Assembly (NCBI RefSeq): GCF_018613795.1
Contig: NZ_JAGGPN010000004.1
Location: 40,293-104,292, forward strand
Origin: Arthrobacter sp. ISL-65
Lineage (GTDB): Bacteria; Actinomycetota; Actinomycetes; Actinomycetales; Micrococcaceae
Direction: 5' to 3'
Length of the DNA stretch: 64,000 nt
In this document: piece by piece, positions 23,638 through 33,204 of the stretch
How the letters are laid out: every line of letters begins with the position of its first letter
How positions within the stretch are numbered: the first letter of the stretch is position 1
Made by a program: the position numbers and the translations under genes
The notes under the pieces: model-generated
The model's input: the letters and a program-made list of their open reading frames with translations, nothing else
Database searches by the model: none
Told to the model about the DNA's origin: nothing

Positions 23638-25704
23638 TCACTCCGGGAAGGTGGAACCCAGGGTGGACAGCACGCCGTAGGCCTTGGTGCGGATCTCCTC
23701 GTACTCGTCCTGCGGCACGGAATCGGCGGTGATGGCGCCGCCAACACCGAGACTGAGCCGGACCTTTTCGCCTTGGCCGCCGTCCTGCACCACCAGGGTG
23801 CGGATGGCCACGGCCAGATCGGTGGCACCGTTCAGCGAGAAGTACCCGATAGCGCCGGAATAGACACCGCGCGGTCCCTCCTCGAGCCGGTCCAGGATGG
23901 CCATGGTGCTGATTTTCGGCGCCCCGGTCATCGAGCCGGCCGGGAAGCAGGCAGCCACCGCCTCGGCCCGCGGCGACCCCGGCAGGAGAAAGGCGTCGAT
24001 GGTGCTCACCAGCTGGTGCACCGTGGCGTAGCTTTCGATCTCGCACAGCCGGCTGACAGTCACCGACCCCGGCTCGGCGAAATGGCTGAGATCGTTCCGG
24101 AGCAGATCCACGATCATGATGTTCTCCGCCCGGTCCTTGAGGGACGTGGCCAGATCGTGGCGGAGGGCGGCGTCGGTGTCCGGGTCGGCAGCCCGGCGGC
24201 GGGTGCCCTTGATCGGCTCGGCACGCATGCCGCCGTCGGACGCTATCCGCAGGAAGCGCTCCGGCGACGTGCTGGCCACCGTGAGCCCGCCAAACCGCAG
24301 GTAGCTTGCGAACGGTGCCGGGTTCCGCCGGCGCAGGGCAAGGTACGCGGCCCACGGATCGAGCGCCGACACCTCCGCCGCGAGGGTGGTGGTGAGGCAG
24401 ATCTCGTAGGAGTTACCCTCGGCTATCTGGTGCTGCGCTTCGGCGATCTTGCGCTTGTAGCCCACCTCACTGTCGCGGCCGGCAAATGCCGGCGGAGTGG
24501 CACCGGCTGGCAGTGCGGCAGTTGCCGCCGGAAGTACGACGTCGTTGCTGCCGCCGGCTTCCGGTGCGGCGGTCACCGCATCACGGGCTTGGGCAAGCCA
24601 GTCCGCGGCATCCGGCGCGTCGAGGGCGAGCAGCCACACCGTGTTGTCCGTGTGGTCCAGGACCACGCCCCGGCCGGCGAAGATCAGCCCCGCATCAGGC
24701 GTGTCCGCGGGGACGTCCCGTCCGCCGGTTTCCCGCTTCAGCTCGTAGCCGAGGTAGCCCAGCCAGCCGAGCGCGAACTCGCACGGGTAATCCTCCGGGC
24801 CGCGCACCGCCCTCCGTCCCCACACCGTCTCCAGCCAGCGGAAGAACGGGCCGGACACGCTGGCCGTGGCGCACCCGGCGGTGACCCGGGTGACGCCGGA
24901 ACTGTGCAGGACAGACTGGCCGAACGTGCCGCCGTCGTCCGCCAGAATACTGAAACGGCTGCGTTCTGCGGCGGGAGTCTCCCTGCCCGCGCCGGCCGGG
25001 CGCAGGGAGGAGTCCAGCCAGACCGCATTGGCGGACGTGCCGTACAGCGCCCGGAAGAGTTCGGCGGGATCCGGGCTGGCCTCGATGCGTTCGGACAGCA
25101 GGCGTAGGCCGCGCCGCGAGGAGAGCTCGGGAACCAATGCCGTGGTGAGCGCTGGGAGGTAGGTCAGTGCCTGCAGGGCGCCCGCGGGGGCGGTGCCGTC
25201 CGCACGGTTGAGGACCCGGACATGGGCATGCTGCGGGATGTCGTCCGCGGCCAGGAGCTCGGCCTCCTGGCCGGCCCACTGGTCCCAGAACGGCCCGTAC
25301 GTCTCGCCGTCACGTGCCAGCGCGCGGGTGCGGCGCTCGCCGTCGGGGGAGTCCGCCCAGATGACGGCGTCCAGAAGCGGCCTGGCGGCGGCCGCGGCTG
25401 CGCCAACGCCCTCGACGATCACGATCTCGGCGGGAAGGGTGACCCGCGGGTCGCCGTCGGTATGGTTTTCCCAGTCCCAGCTGACCCACGTGGCCGCTTC
25501 GCCGCGGCTCAGGGGCGCCAGCACCGTGGTGACGTAGCGTTCGATGCCGGCGGACAGTCCGTCCCAGCCGGGATAGATGTCCTCCAGGTGGAACATCGAG
25601 ACCTTGTGGTGGTTCCGCAGCGTGGCCGCGAGCTCGATGGCCAGTGTGGTTTTTCCTGCGCCGGACCGCCCGTCAATGGCGATGATCACAGGTGCGGGGG
25701 TCAT
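23638..25704 (-). CDS. pabB: P-loop kinase-PabB fusion (aminodeoxychorismate synthase I)
   Basis: A 688-residue fusion starting at MTPAPVIIAI. Residues 1-200 are a uridine-kinase-like P-loop domain: AIDGRSGAGKTTLA (9-22), EDIYPGWDG and EIVIVEGVGA. Residues 230-688 are aminodeoxychorismate synthase component I: NSYEICLTTTL, AEPIKGTRRR (Lys of the PIKGT motif, the PabB-type catalytic residue), ENIMIVDLLRNDLSHFAEPGSV, FPAGSMTGAPK and SGAIGYFSLNGATDLAVAIRT. PabB aminates chorismate with ammonia from a PabA-type glutaminase not seen here. The role of the fused kinase-like domain is not known. The start overlaps the stop of the upstream phosphatase gene (ATGA). Confidence 0.88.
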   Translation of the reverse strand: MTPAPVIIAIDGRSGAGKTTLAIELAATLRNHHKVSMFHLEDIYPGWDGLSAGIERYVTTVLAPLSRGEAATWVSWDWENHTDGDPRVTLPAEIVIVEGVGAAAAAARPLLDAVIWADSPDGERRTRALARDGETYGPFWDQWAGQEAELLAADDIPQHAHVRVLNRADGTAPAGALQALTYLPALTTALVPELSSRRGLRLLSERIEASPDPAELFRALYGTSANAVWLDSSLRPAGAGRETPAAERSRFSILADDGGTFGQSVLHSSGVTRVTAGCATASVSGPFFRWLETVWGRRAVRGPEDYPCEFALGWLGYLGYELKRETGGRDVPADTPDAGLIFAGRGVVLDHTDNTVWLLALDAPDAADWLAQARDAVTAAPEAGGSNDVVLPAATAALPAGATPPAFAGRDSEVGYKRKIAEAQHQIAEGNSYEICLTTTLAAEVSALDPWAAYLALRRRNPAPFASYLRFGGLTVASTSPERFLRIASDGGMRAEPIKGTRRRAADPDTDAALRHDLATSLKDRAENIMIVDLLRNDLSHFAEPGSVTVSRLCEIESYATVHQLVSTIDAFLLPGSPRAEAVAACFPAGSMTGAPKISTMAILDRLEEGPRGVYSGAIGYFSLNGATDLAVAIRTLVVQDGGQGEKVRLSLGVGGAITADSVPQDEYEEIRTKAYGVLSTLGSTFPE

Positions 25705-26375
25705 GAAATAGAGCGTACCTGCTGGCTGTCCTGAACCTGGACGTTGTGAAGCGGGCTGTCGCCGGCCGGGTGGCTGTGACGCTTGCCGTTGCGTGCCCGG
25801 TGCTCGTCTATCCGGACCGGGGCCGCCTCGGTGCCGGCATCGTTGCCGCCGTTCGCGACCGCATCCTGCGCGATAACGTCCTGAACGTAGCGGACGATGC
25901 CCGGAACCGCCGCCTGGACCTGGTCCCACACGGCCTCGAAGTCAGCGTGGCCGCCGTACCAGGGGTCCTCGATGCCCTGCTCCAGGGGATCGCCGTCCGC
26001 CAAGGCGGGGTCGAAGCTGCGGAGCATGCGGATCCGGGACAGCGTCTGGTCATCGGGGGCGGAGGCCCGGAGCCAACCGTAGTGGTCCACGTCCAGCGCC
26101 AGTATCAGGTGCCGCTCGGTGTACCACTCGGAGCGCCATTCCCGTGCAACGTGCCGGTCCGACAAGAGGTTGTGGGTGGTAAGTTTCCGTGCCGCCCGCG
26201 GGTCGATGGGGCGTCCGGCCTCGTAGGCCGTGGTGCCTGCGGAATCGACGATCACGAGGTCGGCGAGCCCGGCTTCAGCGAACGCGGCGCTCAGCATCAG
26301 CTCGGCCATGGGCGAACGGCAGATGTTGCCCGTGCAGACGGCGATGACGCGGTATGGGCTCGTCGTTGAGTTCAT
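25701..26375 (-). CDS. Low-molecular-weight protein tyrosine phosphatase
   Basis: A 224-residue protein with the LMW-PTP active-site loop CTGNICRS (Cys14, Arg20) and the general-acid motif DPWYGG near residue 137. The typical domain is about 155 residues. The last 55 are a hydrophilic His/Arg/Gln-rich tail with no family match. It is translationally coupled to the P-loop-PabB gene through a four-base overlap, an unusual pairing. The gene may have been extended into the next start region by loss of an earlier stop. The substrate is unknown. Confidence 0.88.
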   Translation of the reverse strand: MNSTTSPYRVIAVCTGNICRSPMAELMLSAAFAEAGLADLVIVDSAGTTAYEAGRPIDPRAARKLTTHNLLSDRHVAREWRSEWYTERHLILALDVDHYGWLRASAPDDQTLSRIRMLRSFDPALADGDPLEQGIEDPWYGGHADFEAVWDQVQAAVPGIVRYVQDVIAQDAVANGGNDAGTEAAPVRIDEHRARNGKRHSHPAGDSPLHNVQVQDSQQVRSIS

Positions 26376-26490
26376 GGGCTAAGCATGGAGGATGCCAGCC
26401 CCGCTTGGCTAGTAAGTGACCTTATTATCGACAAGCCGCGTAAAGTTTGCCGGTCTTACTGTCACAAAATTGCCATGGAGCCGGCAGGGC

Positions 26491-27114
26491 TTAGTGGATG
26501 AGCGCCAGCAACACGCCCACCGCGACGAACAGGACGCCGAAAATCCTGTTGAGCAGGGTTTGGCCATGGGCGTTGTGGGTAAAGCGCTGGAAGGATTTTG
26601 CTGCCGCTGCGAAGAAGAACCACATGACGAGGACGTCGATGAGGACCACAGTTGCCGCAAGCACGGAGTACTGGGGCAGGAGCGGGCTGGCGGGCCGGAT
26701 GAACTGCGGCATGAAGGCCAGGAAGAACACGATGGCCTTGGGGTTGAGCAGGTTGACCCACAGGCCCCGGCGGAACATGGACCAGGCAGGCTCGTTGCGG
26801 AGTGCCGCGACTTTCTCCTGGTCCAGGTCCGGTTTCCGCAGGAACTGCCTGATGCCGAGGTACACCAGGTAAGCGGCCCCGGCGTATCGGATGGCATTGA
26901 AGGCAACGGGGGAACCGGCGACCAGAACGCCGACGCCCAGGGCCACCACGATGACGTGCAGAATCAGGGCGGCCTGCTGCCCGAGGATGCCCCAGATGGA
27001 GCGCTTGAACCCCGCGGTCAGCGAGTTGCTCATGGTGTTGATGGCGCCTGCGCCCGGAGTGAAGCTGATGAGGGTGCCGGCACCCGCGAGGGCCAGCCAA
27101 AGGGAGAATTGCAC
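26491..27114 (-). CDS. LysE/RhtB-family amino acid exporter
   Basis: A 207-residue membrane protein with about six spans. It shows the LysE/RhtB marks: ISFTPGAGAINTMSNSLTAGFKRS near residues 16-39, GAAYLVYLGI, and FRRGLWVNLLNPKAIVFFLAFMPQFI near 114-139. Members export homoserine, threonine, lysine or other amino acids by exchange with protons. The exact substrate is open. It is a single gene flanked by small intergenic regions; palindromes lie just upstream. Confidence 0.88.
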   Translation of the reverse strand: MQFSLWLALAGAGTLISFTPGAGAINTMSNSLTAGFKRSIWGILGQQAALILHVIVVALGVGVLVAGSPVAFNAIRYAGAAYLVYLGIRQFLRKPDLDQEKVAALRNEPAWSMFRRGLWVNLLNPKAIVFFLAFMPQFIRPASPLLPQYSVLAATVVLIDVLVMWFFFAAAAKSFQRFTHNAHGQTLLNRIFGVLFVAVGVLLALIH

Positions 27115-27135
27115 CCATCAAGTTTAGTAGGTCTG

Positions 27136-27209
27136 CGGGGCGGGCTGTGCCGCCCCGCGATTTACCAAAAGTGGCCGCTCCGGCGGGTGGCCGGGCCGCC
27201 ACTTTTGGC
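27136..27209. repeat. Two adjacent intergenic palindromes
   Basis: The first has 9-base arms GCGGGGCGG (27136-27144) and complement (27151-27159). The second has 11-base arms CCAAAAGTGGC (27166-27176) and complement (27199-27209), extended by a near-matching TTA/TAA. Both lie between the methyltransferase stop and the exporter start, on the minus-strand transcription path. The first may be a terminator; the second belongs to the recurrent set. Confidence 0.55.
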
Positions 27210-27285
27210 TAAAGGATGACGCCTTTGGCGCAAGGACGACGCCGGTGCCCGTGTTGCGCGGCGAGCGCGCGTTTGCCCGGGCTGC

Positions 27286-28098
27286 TTAGGCCCGGGCGAT
27301 AACCTCTCCGTTGGGAATGAGGAACCAGCCGTCGTCGGTGGAGCCCCAGCGGTGCCATCCGGCTGAGATGCGCGTGAGGTCGGCCTCCTGCGCGAAGCCG
27401 TACTCGAGGGCCTGCTCCGCGAACGCCGAATGCAGCACCCGTTCGCCCCACACCCTGGCCTGCCAGCGGCGCTGCTGCCCGGTGGCGTAGAGCCAGTTGC
27501 TGCTGGACGGCGCAACGTCCGTGAAGCCGGCAGCCTGGGCCCACGAGACTAGCCTGCGGCCGGCGTCGGGCTCGGCACCGTTCCGGCGCGCGATCCGCTG
27601 GTAGAGCTCCATCCACTCGTCGAGCTCGGGAATGGCGGGATACCAGCTCATGCCGTGGAAGTCCGCGTCGCGGACAGCAACGATGCCGCCGGGCCTTGCC
27701 ACCCGCCGCATTTCCCGCAGCGCCTCCACCGGATCGGTCAGGTGCTGCAGCACCTGGTGGGCGTGGACCACATCGAAGGTGTCGTCCTCGAAGTCAAGGT
27801 CGTAGATGTTGCCCGCCACGAACTCCACGTTCTCCACGCCGCGGTCGGCCGCCAGCTCTCGGGCGTGGGTGATCACGTCGGGAGAGCGGTCCATCCCTGT
27901 CACTGTCCCGGGCGCCACCAGAAGCGCGAAGTCGCATGTGATGCTGCCGGGCCCGCACCCGACGTCGAGCGCTGATACTCCCTGGGTGAGGTGCGGGATG
28001 ACGAACGCGGCCGAATTTTCCGCCGTTCGCGAGGCATGGGCCCGGACCACGGACTCGTGGTGGCCGTGAGTGTAGACATCTTCCGGCTGCGTGCTCAT
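27286..28098 (-). CDS. Class I SAM-dependent methyltransferase
   Basis: A 270-residue methyltransferase. Motif I is SALDVGCGPGSIT near residues 44-56; an acidic residue (MDRS) ends beta-2, and VVHAHQVLQHLTDPVEAL is the motif IV region. It is closest in pattern to the UbiE/Methyltransf_11 group. The C-terminal part (from about residue 150) has the WYPAIPELDEWMELYQRI and GRRLVSWAQAAGF segments often seen in small-molecule methyltransferases. No neighbour suggests a substrate. Confidence 0.85.
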   Translation of the reverse strand: MSTQPEDVYTHGHHESVVRAHASRTAENSAAFVIPHLTQGVSALDVGCGPGSITCDFALLVAPGTVTGMDRSPDVITHARELAADRGVENVEFVAGNIYDLDFEDDTFDVVHAHQVLQHLTDPVEALREMRRVARPGGIVAVRDADFHGMSWYPAIPELDEWMELYQRIARRNGAEPDAGRRLVSWAQAAGFTDVAPSSSNWLYATGQQRRWQARVWGERVLHSAFAEQALEYGFAQEADLTRISAGWHRWGSTDDGWFLIPNGEVIARA

Positions 28099-28381
28099 AG
28101 GGAAACGCTACTCCTTCTGCGCATTTCGGGTAGGTAGCAGGAGCCCCGGAGCCTAGGGCGTGCCGGAGGCCTAACCCGGCCATGGCCCGGGGAACTGAGG
28201 TTCAGCTCCTTCCGCAGGGTTCCCTGAGCTGCACCTGCCGCCGGTCCTGGCCTTCGCGGACGCGGACCATGGCGGCGAGGGCGTTGCTGTTCCGGCCCCT
28301 GTTGCTGCCCGCGCCGGCTGAGTAGACTGCCACTGCGCCCGGACCAGGCGCGCCCAGTCCTTTCGAAGGAGTGATCAACCG

Positions 28382-28768
28382 ATGACCGAAAACAGTGAGT
28401 CCGGCGCCGCAGGAAAGGCCCACACCGGTTCCAAAAATCCGGCGCTCGAGGGGGACAGCGGACAGTACGTTGAGGGGGATTACGGCGATGCCGGTGTGGC
28501 AGGGGATGAGGCAGCCACCGAGCCCCAGGGGGAATATTCGGTGGGGGATTACGGCGACGCAGGGGTGGTTGAGCCGTCCGCCCCGGTGGACGAAGGCGAA
28601 TATCCGGAAGGCGACTACGGCCGGGCCGGAGCCGTCGGCCAGGAGCTGCCCGGGGATGAAGAGGGCGACTACCCGGAAGGCAACTACGGTGCTGCCGGAA
28701 CCGCCCCCGAAGGCGGCGCTGCCGAAGAACTGAAGGAGGACGACGGCGGCACCTCCTCGGGGGGCTAG
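28382..28768 (+). CDS. Small acidic tandem-repeat protein
   Basis: A 128-residue, very acidic protein with no recognisable family. Four imperfect repeats of the form G-x-Y-x-x-G-D/N-Y-G-x-A-G occur: GQYVEGDYGDAG, GEYSVGDYGDAG, GEYPEGDYGRAG and GDYPEGNYGAAG, spaced about 21-25 residues. No signal peptide or transmembrane span is visible, and the protein is probably disordered. AAGGAG lies ten bases before the ATG, so it is likely translated. It is followed by a terminator and then the HspR-controlled dnaK promoter. Homologous Tyr-Gly repeat proteins exist in Micrococcaceae as far as I recall, with no known role. Confidence 0.7.
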   Translation: MTENSESGAAGKAHTGSKNPALEGDSGQYVEGDYGDAGVAGDEAATEPQGEYSVGDYGDAGVVEPSAPVDEGEYPEGDYGRAGAVGQELPGDEEGDYPEGNYGAAGTAPEGGAAEELKEDDGGTSSGG

Positions 28769-28811
28769 GCGCACGTTCACGCTGGGCGAAATCAGGCTGC
28801 TTCAGCTCATC

Positions 28812-28855
28812 AAACCCCCGGTTCTCCGCGGAATTCCACCGAGCACCGGGGGTTT
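28812..28855. terminator. Terminator after the repeat protein
   Basis: AAACCCCCGGT (28812-28822) pairs with ACCGGGGGTTT (28845-28855) around a 22-base loop that itself holds TCCGCGGA. It lies between the repeat-protein gene and the dnaK promoter. Confidence 0.75.
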
Positions 28856-28886
28856 CCTGCGTCCAGAGGGCTTCAGGCGAACCAAA

Positions 28887-28907
28887 GTTGAGCGTGGTGG
28901 ACTCAAG
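28887..28907. promoter_or_regulatory. HAIR operator 1 (HspR site)
   Basis: GTTGAGC-N7-ACTCAAG agrees with the HAIR consensus CTTGAGT-N7-ACTCAAG, with full agreement in the right half and mismatches only at the outer and inner bases of the left half. It lies upstream of the -35 of dnaK. HspR is encoded at the end of the same operon. Confidence 0.85.
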
Positions 28908-28913
28908 TTTGGA

Positions 28914-28939
28914 TTGACTTAAATTCCGTGCTGGGTAAA

Positions 28940-28941
<2 letters not shown>
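28914..28941 (+). promoter_or_regulatory. dnaK promoter
   Basis: TTGACT (28914-28919) as -35 and TAAAGT (28936-28941) as -10, separated by 16 bases. The two HAIR operators bracket it, the second overlapping the -10. HspR binding would hide the promoter in the absence of heat stress. Confidence 0.7.
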
Positions 28942-30879
<1,938 letters not shown>

Positions 30880-30881
30880 CC

Positions 30882-31553
30882 ATGCCGCATCACGGTAACG
30901 AAGAAGAGCACGACTCTTCCCGAGACCAGGGCAGCAACCGCGACGAGCCGATCATCCGGGACCACCGCAAGGTGGACCCGGTGACCGGGGAGGCCCGGCA
31001 CCCGGAAGGCGGACAGTCCTCTGCCTCGGAAGCCGGCGCTTCTCCGGATTCCGACGGCGACGCCCTCGCCCAGGCTGAGGAAATCCTCAACCAGGTTGAG
31101 GTGCCGGCCGAGGATTCCGTGGCGCAGGGTACCGAGGCCGCCGCGGCGGCGGAGCTGAAGAACGACCTGCTCCGACTGCAGGCCGAGTACGTCAACTACC
31201 GCAAGCGCGTTGAACGCGACCGCGCCGTGGCAGGGGAGATGGCCGTCATCGGCGTCCTGAACTCCCTGCTGCCGGTGCTGGACGACGTCGACGCCGCCCG
31301 CCAGCACGGTGACCTCGCGGACGGCCCGTTCGCCGCGATCGCCACCAAGCTGGAGAACGCGCTGAAGACGTACGGCCTGACCCGCATCGATGAGACCGGA
31401 GTGGAGTTCGATCCGACCATCCACGAGGCCCTCATCCAGCAGCCCGGCGATGACATCGAGGTTGACACCGTCAGCCAGGTCCTCCGCTCTGGCTACAAGT
31501 CAGGTGAGCGGGTCCTCCGCGCGGCCCAGGTGATTGTGGCCGTTCCGGCTTAG
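30882..31553 (+). CDS. grpE: Nucleotide exchange factor GrpE
   Basis: A 223-residue protein two bases after dnaK. The first 80 residues are a charged, disordered actinobacterial-type extension. Then a coiled coil (ELKNDLLRLQAEYVNYRKRVERDRA, the GrpE helix) and the beta-wing domain (EFDPTIHEALIQQPGDDIEVDTVSQVLRSGYKSGERVLRAAQVIV). It accelerates ADP release from DnaK. A long palindrome separates it from dnaJ. Confidence 0.96.
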   Translation: MPHHGNEEEHDSSRDQGSNRDEPIIRDHRKVDPVTGEARHPEGGQSSASEAGASPDSDGDALAQAEEILNQVEVPAEDSVAQGTEAAAAAELKNDLLRLQAEYVNYRKRVERDRAVAGEMAVIGVLNSLLPVLDDVDAARQHGDLADGPFAAIATKLENALKTYGLTRIDETGVEFDPTIHEALIQQPGDDIEVDTVSQVLRSGYKSGERVLRAAQVIVAVPA

Positions 31554-31564
31554 CATTACCCCTA

Positions 31565-31623
31565 TCGAGATGACAGTTCGCGGCAGTGTTGGGCAACCAC
31601 ATTGCTGTGAACTGTCATCTCGA
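31565..31623. repeat. Long-arm palindrome between grpE and dnaJ
   Basis: Perfect 15-base arms TCGAGATGACAGTTC (31565-31579) and complement (31609-31623) with a 29-base inner part that is itself partly self-complementary. It is in the middle of the chaperone operon, 26 bases before the dnaJ start, so it may modulate read-through or mRNA processing. No T-run follows. Confidence 0.75.
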
Positions 31624-31648
31624 CACAGATTTTTGAAAGGAAACGCCA

Positions 31649-32623
31649 TTGGCTAGCCAGGACTGGGTGGACAAGGACTTCTATAAGATCCTTGGTATTG
31701 CCAAGGACGCTTCCGACGCTGACATCAAGAAGGCTTACCGGAAGCTCGCCCGGCAGTACCACCCTGATACGAACTCCGGGGATACTACTGCGGAGAAGAA
31801 GTTCAAGGACATCTCCGAGGCGTACTCCGTTCTGTCGGATCCTGATGAGCGGCAGCAGTATGACGCCATCCGGGCCATGGGCGGCGGCGCGCGCTTTGCC
31901 CCGCACGGCGCGGGCAGCACCGCGAACGGCGGCTTCGAGGACCTCTTCGGCGGCCTGTTCACCGGCGGTGGCCGCCAGTCCGGCGGGTTCAGCCCCGCTG
32001 GCGGCGTCCCGCCCGAGTTCGCCGACCTGTTCGGCGGCGGTTTCGGTGGCGGCCCGGCCGGCTACCAGCGCGCCCCGCAGAAGGGTGCCGACCGGACGGC
32101 CAGCACCAGCATCTCCTTCGCCGGGTCCATCCGCGGCACCACCATCGGGCTGCGTGAACCGGACGGCGAGGTGATCGACGTCCGGGTGCCCGCGGGCATC
32201 AAGGACGGCCAGAAGGTGCGCGTCCGCGGCAAGGGCCAGTACGGCCCGGCGGGCAACGGCGACCTGCTGGTCACCGTCAACGTCAAGAGCCATGACTTTT
32301 ACTCGCGCGACGGCGACAACCTCCGGATCCATGTGCCCGTCAGCTTCCCGGAGGCTGCTTTGGGTGCCGACATCGAGGTTCCCACGATCGACGGCGAACA
32401 CGTCCGGGTCCGCGTTCCCGCCGGCACTCCGTCGGGGCGCACACTCCGGGTGAAGGGCCGCGGCGTAAAGACGTCGAAGGCTACCGGTGACCTGCTGGTG
32501 ACCATCGACGTCGCCGTACCGCAAAACCTGAGCAAGGAAGCCGAGGAGGCCGTGAAAGCATTTGCGGCCGCCACCACCGGAGCGGACGTCCGCCAGGGCC
32601 TGGCAGCCAAGGCCCGGCTTTAG
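31649..32623 (+). CDS. dnaJ: J-domain chaperone without zinc finger (DnaJ/CbpA type)
   Basis: A 324-residue protein with a TTG start preceded by GAAAGGAAAC. The J-domain (residues 5-72) has KAYRKLARQYHPDTN with the HPD motif. A Gly/Phe-rich region follows to about 145, then two beta-sandwich domains. The four CxxCxGxG zinc motifs of class I DnaJ are absent, making this a class II (CbpA-like) J-protein. Its place between grpE and hspR is the standard actinobacterial heat-shock arrangement (dnaJ1). A class I dnaJ probably exists elsewhere. Confidence 0.92.
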   Translation: MASQDWVDKDFYKILGIAKDASDADIKKAYRKLARQYHPDTNSGDTTAEKKFKDISEAYSVLSDPDERQQYDAIRAMGGGARFAPHGAGSTANGGFEDLFGGLFTGGGRQSGGFSPAGGVPPEFADLFGGGFGGGPAGYQRAPQKGADRTASTSISFAGSIRGTTIGLREPDGEVIDVRVPAGIKDGQKVRVRGKGQYGPAGNGDLLVTVNVKSHDFYSRDGDNLRIHVPVSFPEAALGADIEVPTIDGEHVRVRVPAGTPSGRTLRVKGRGVKTSKATGDLLVTIDVAVPQNLSKEAEEAVKAFAAATTGADVRQGLAAKARL

Positions 32624-32629
32624 CGACGG

Positions 32630-33061
32630 GTGCTGGCCGTGGACATCAACTTCGATCAGCCGATCTTCGTCATCTCGGTGGCCGCCGAGCTCGCCGAGAT
32701 GCACCCGCAGACGCTCCGCCAGTACGACCGGCTGGGCATCGTTTCGCCCAGCCGGGCGCCGGGGAAGTCCCGCCGCTACTCCCAGCGGGACGTGAACCGG
32801 CTCCGTGAGGTGCAGCGGCTATCCCATGAGGGCGTCTCGCTCGAGGGGATCAAACGCATCCTGGAGCTCGAAAACCAGGTGGCTGCCCTGCAGCACCGGG
32901 TGGCCGAACTGACCGAGGAACTGGCCCGCCGTCGTGAGCCACTGGAATCCCGGATCTTCGCCGCGGGCACCGCCGGCGACGTCGTGAGCCTGGCGCGCGG
33001 CCAGCGGCCCCGGCCCCGTTCGCAGGCCGTGGTGGTGTGGCGGCCGCGCGGCGACATCTAG
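32630..33061 (+). CDS. hspR: Heat-shock repressor HspR (MerR family)
   Basis: A 143-residue MerR-type regulator with a GTG start, six bases after dnaJ. The winged helix has VISVAAELAEMHPQTLRQYDRLGIVSPSR and RRYSQRDVNRLREVQRL, typical of HspR. A coiled coil (ELENQVAALQHRVAELTEELARRRE) mediates dimerisation; the basic C-terminus is the extra segment. HspR binds HAIR sites with DnaK as co-repressor; both such sites are present before dnaK. Confidence 0.93.
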   Translation: MLAVDINFDQPIFVISVAAELAEMHPQTLRQYDRLGIVSPSRAPGKSRRYSQRDVNRLREVQRLSHEGVSLEGIKRILELENQVAALQHRVAELTEELARRREPLESRIFAAGTAGDVVSLARGQRPRPRSQAVVVWRPRGDI

Positions 33062-33204
33062 CCAGCTCCCCTGTGTAGCCATTCCCGCTGGCCTTCCCCA
33101 TTGCCAGAAGCACGTGCAGTGCCAAAAATAGGGTGCAGCGCCGGAATGGGGTCACCAGCCGCAATGCCGCGGTCCCGGCTCCCGGGCAGAAGGGACGCGG
33201 GGTC

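Noticed and set aside
33062..33204. Rifamycin-associated element upstream of the Rph-like gene
   Set aside because: I looked for the long GC-rich palindrome reported for such elements and saw none.
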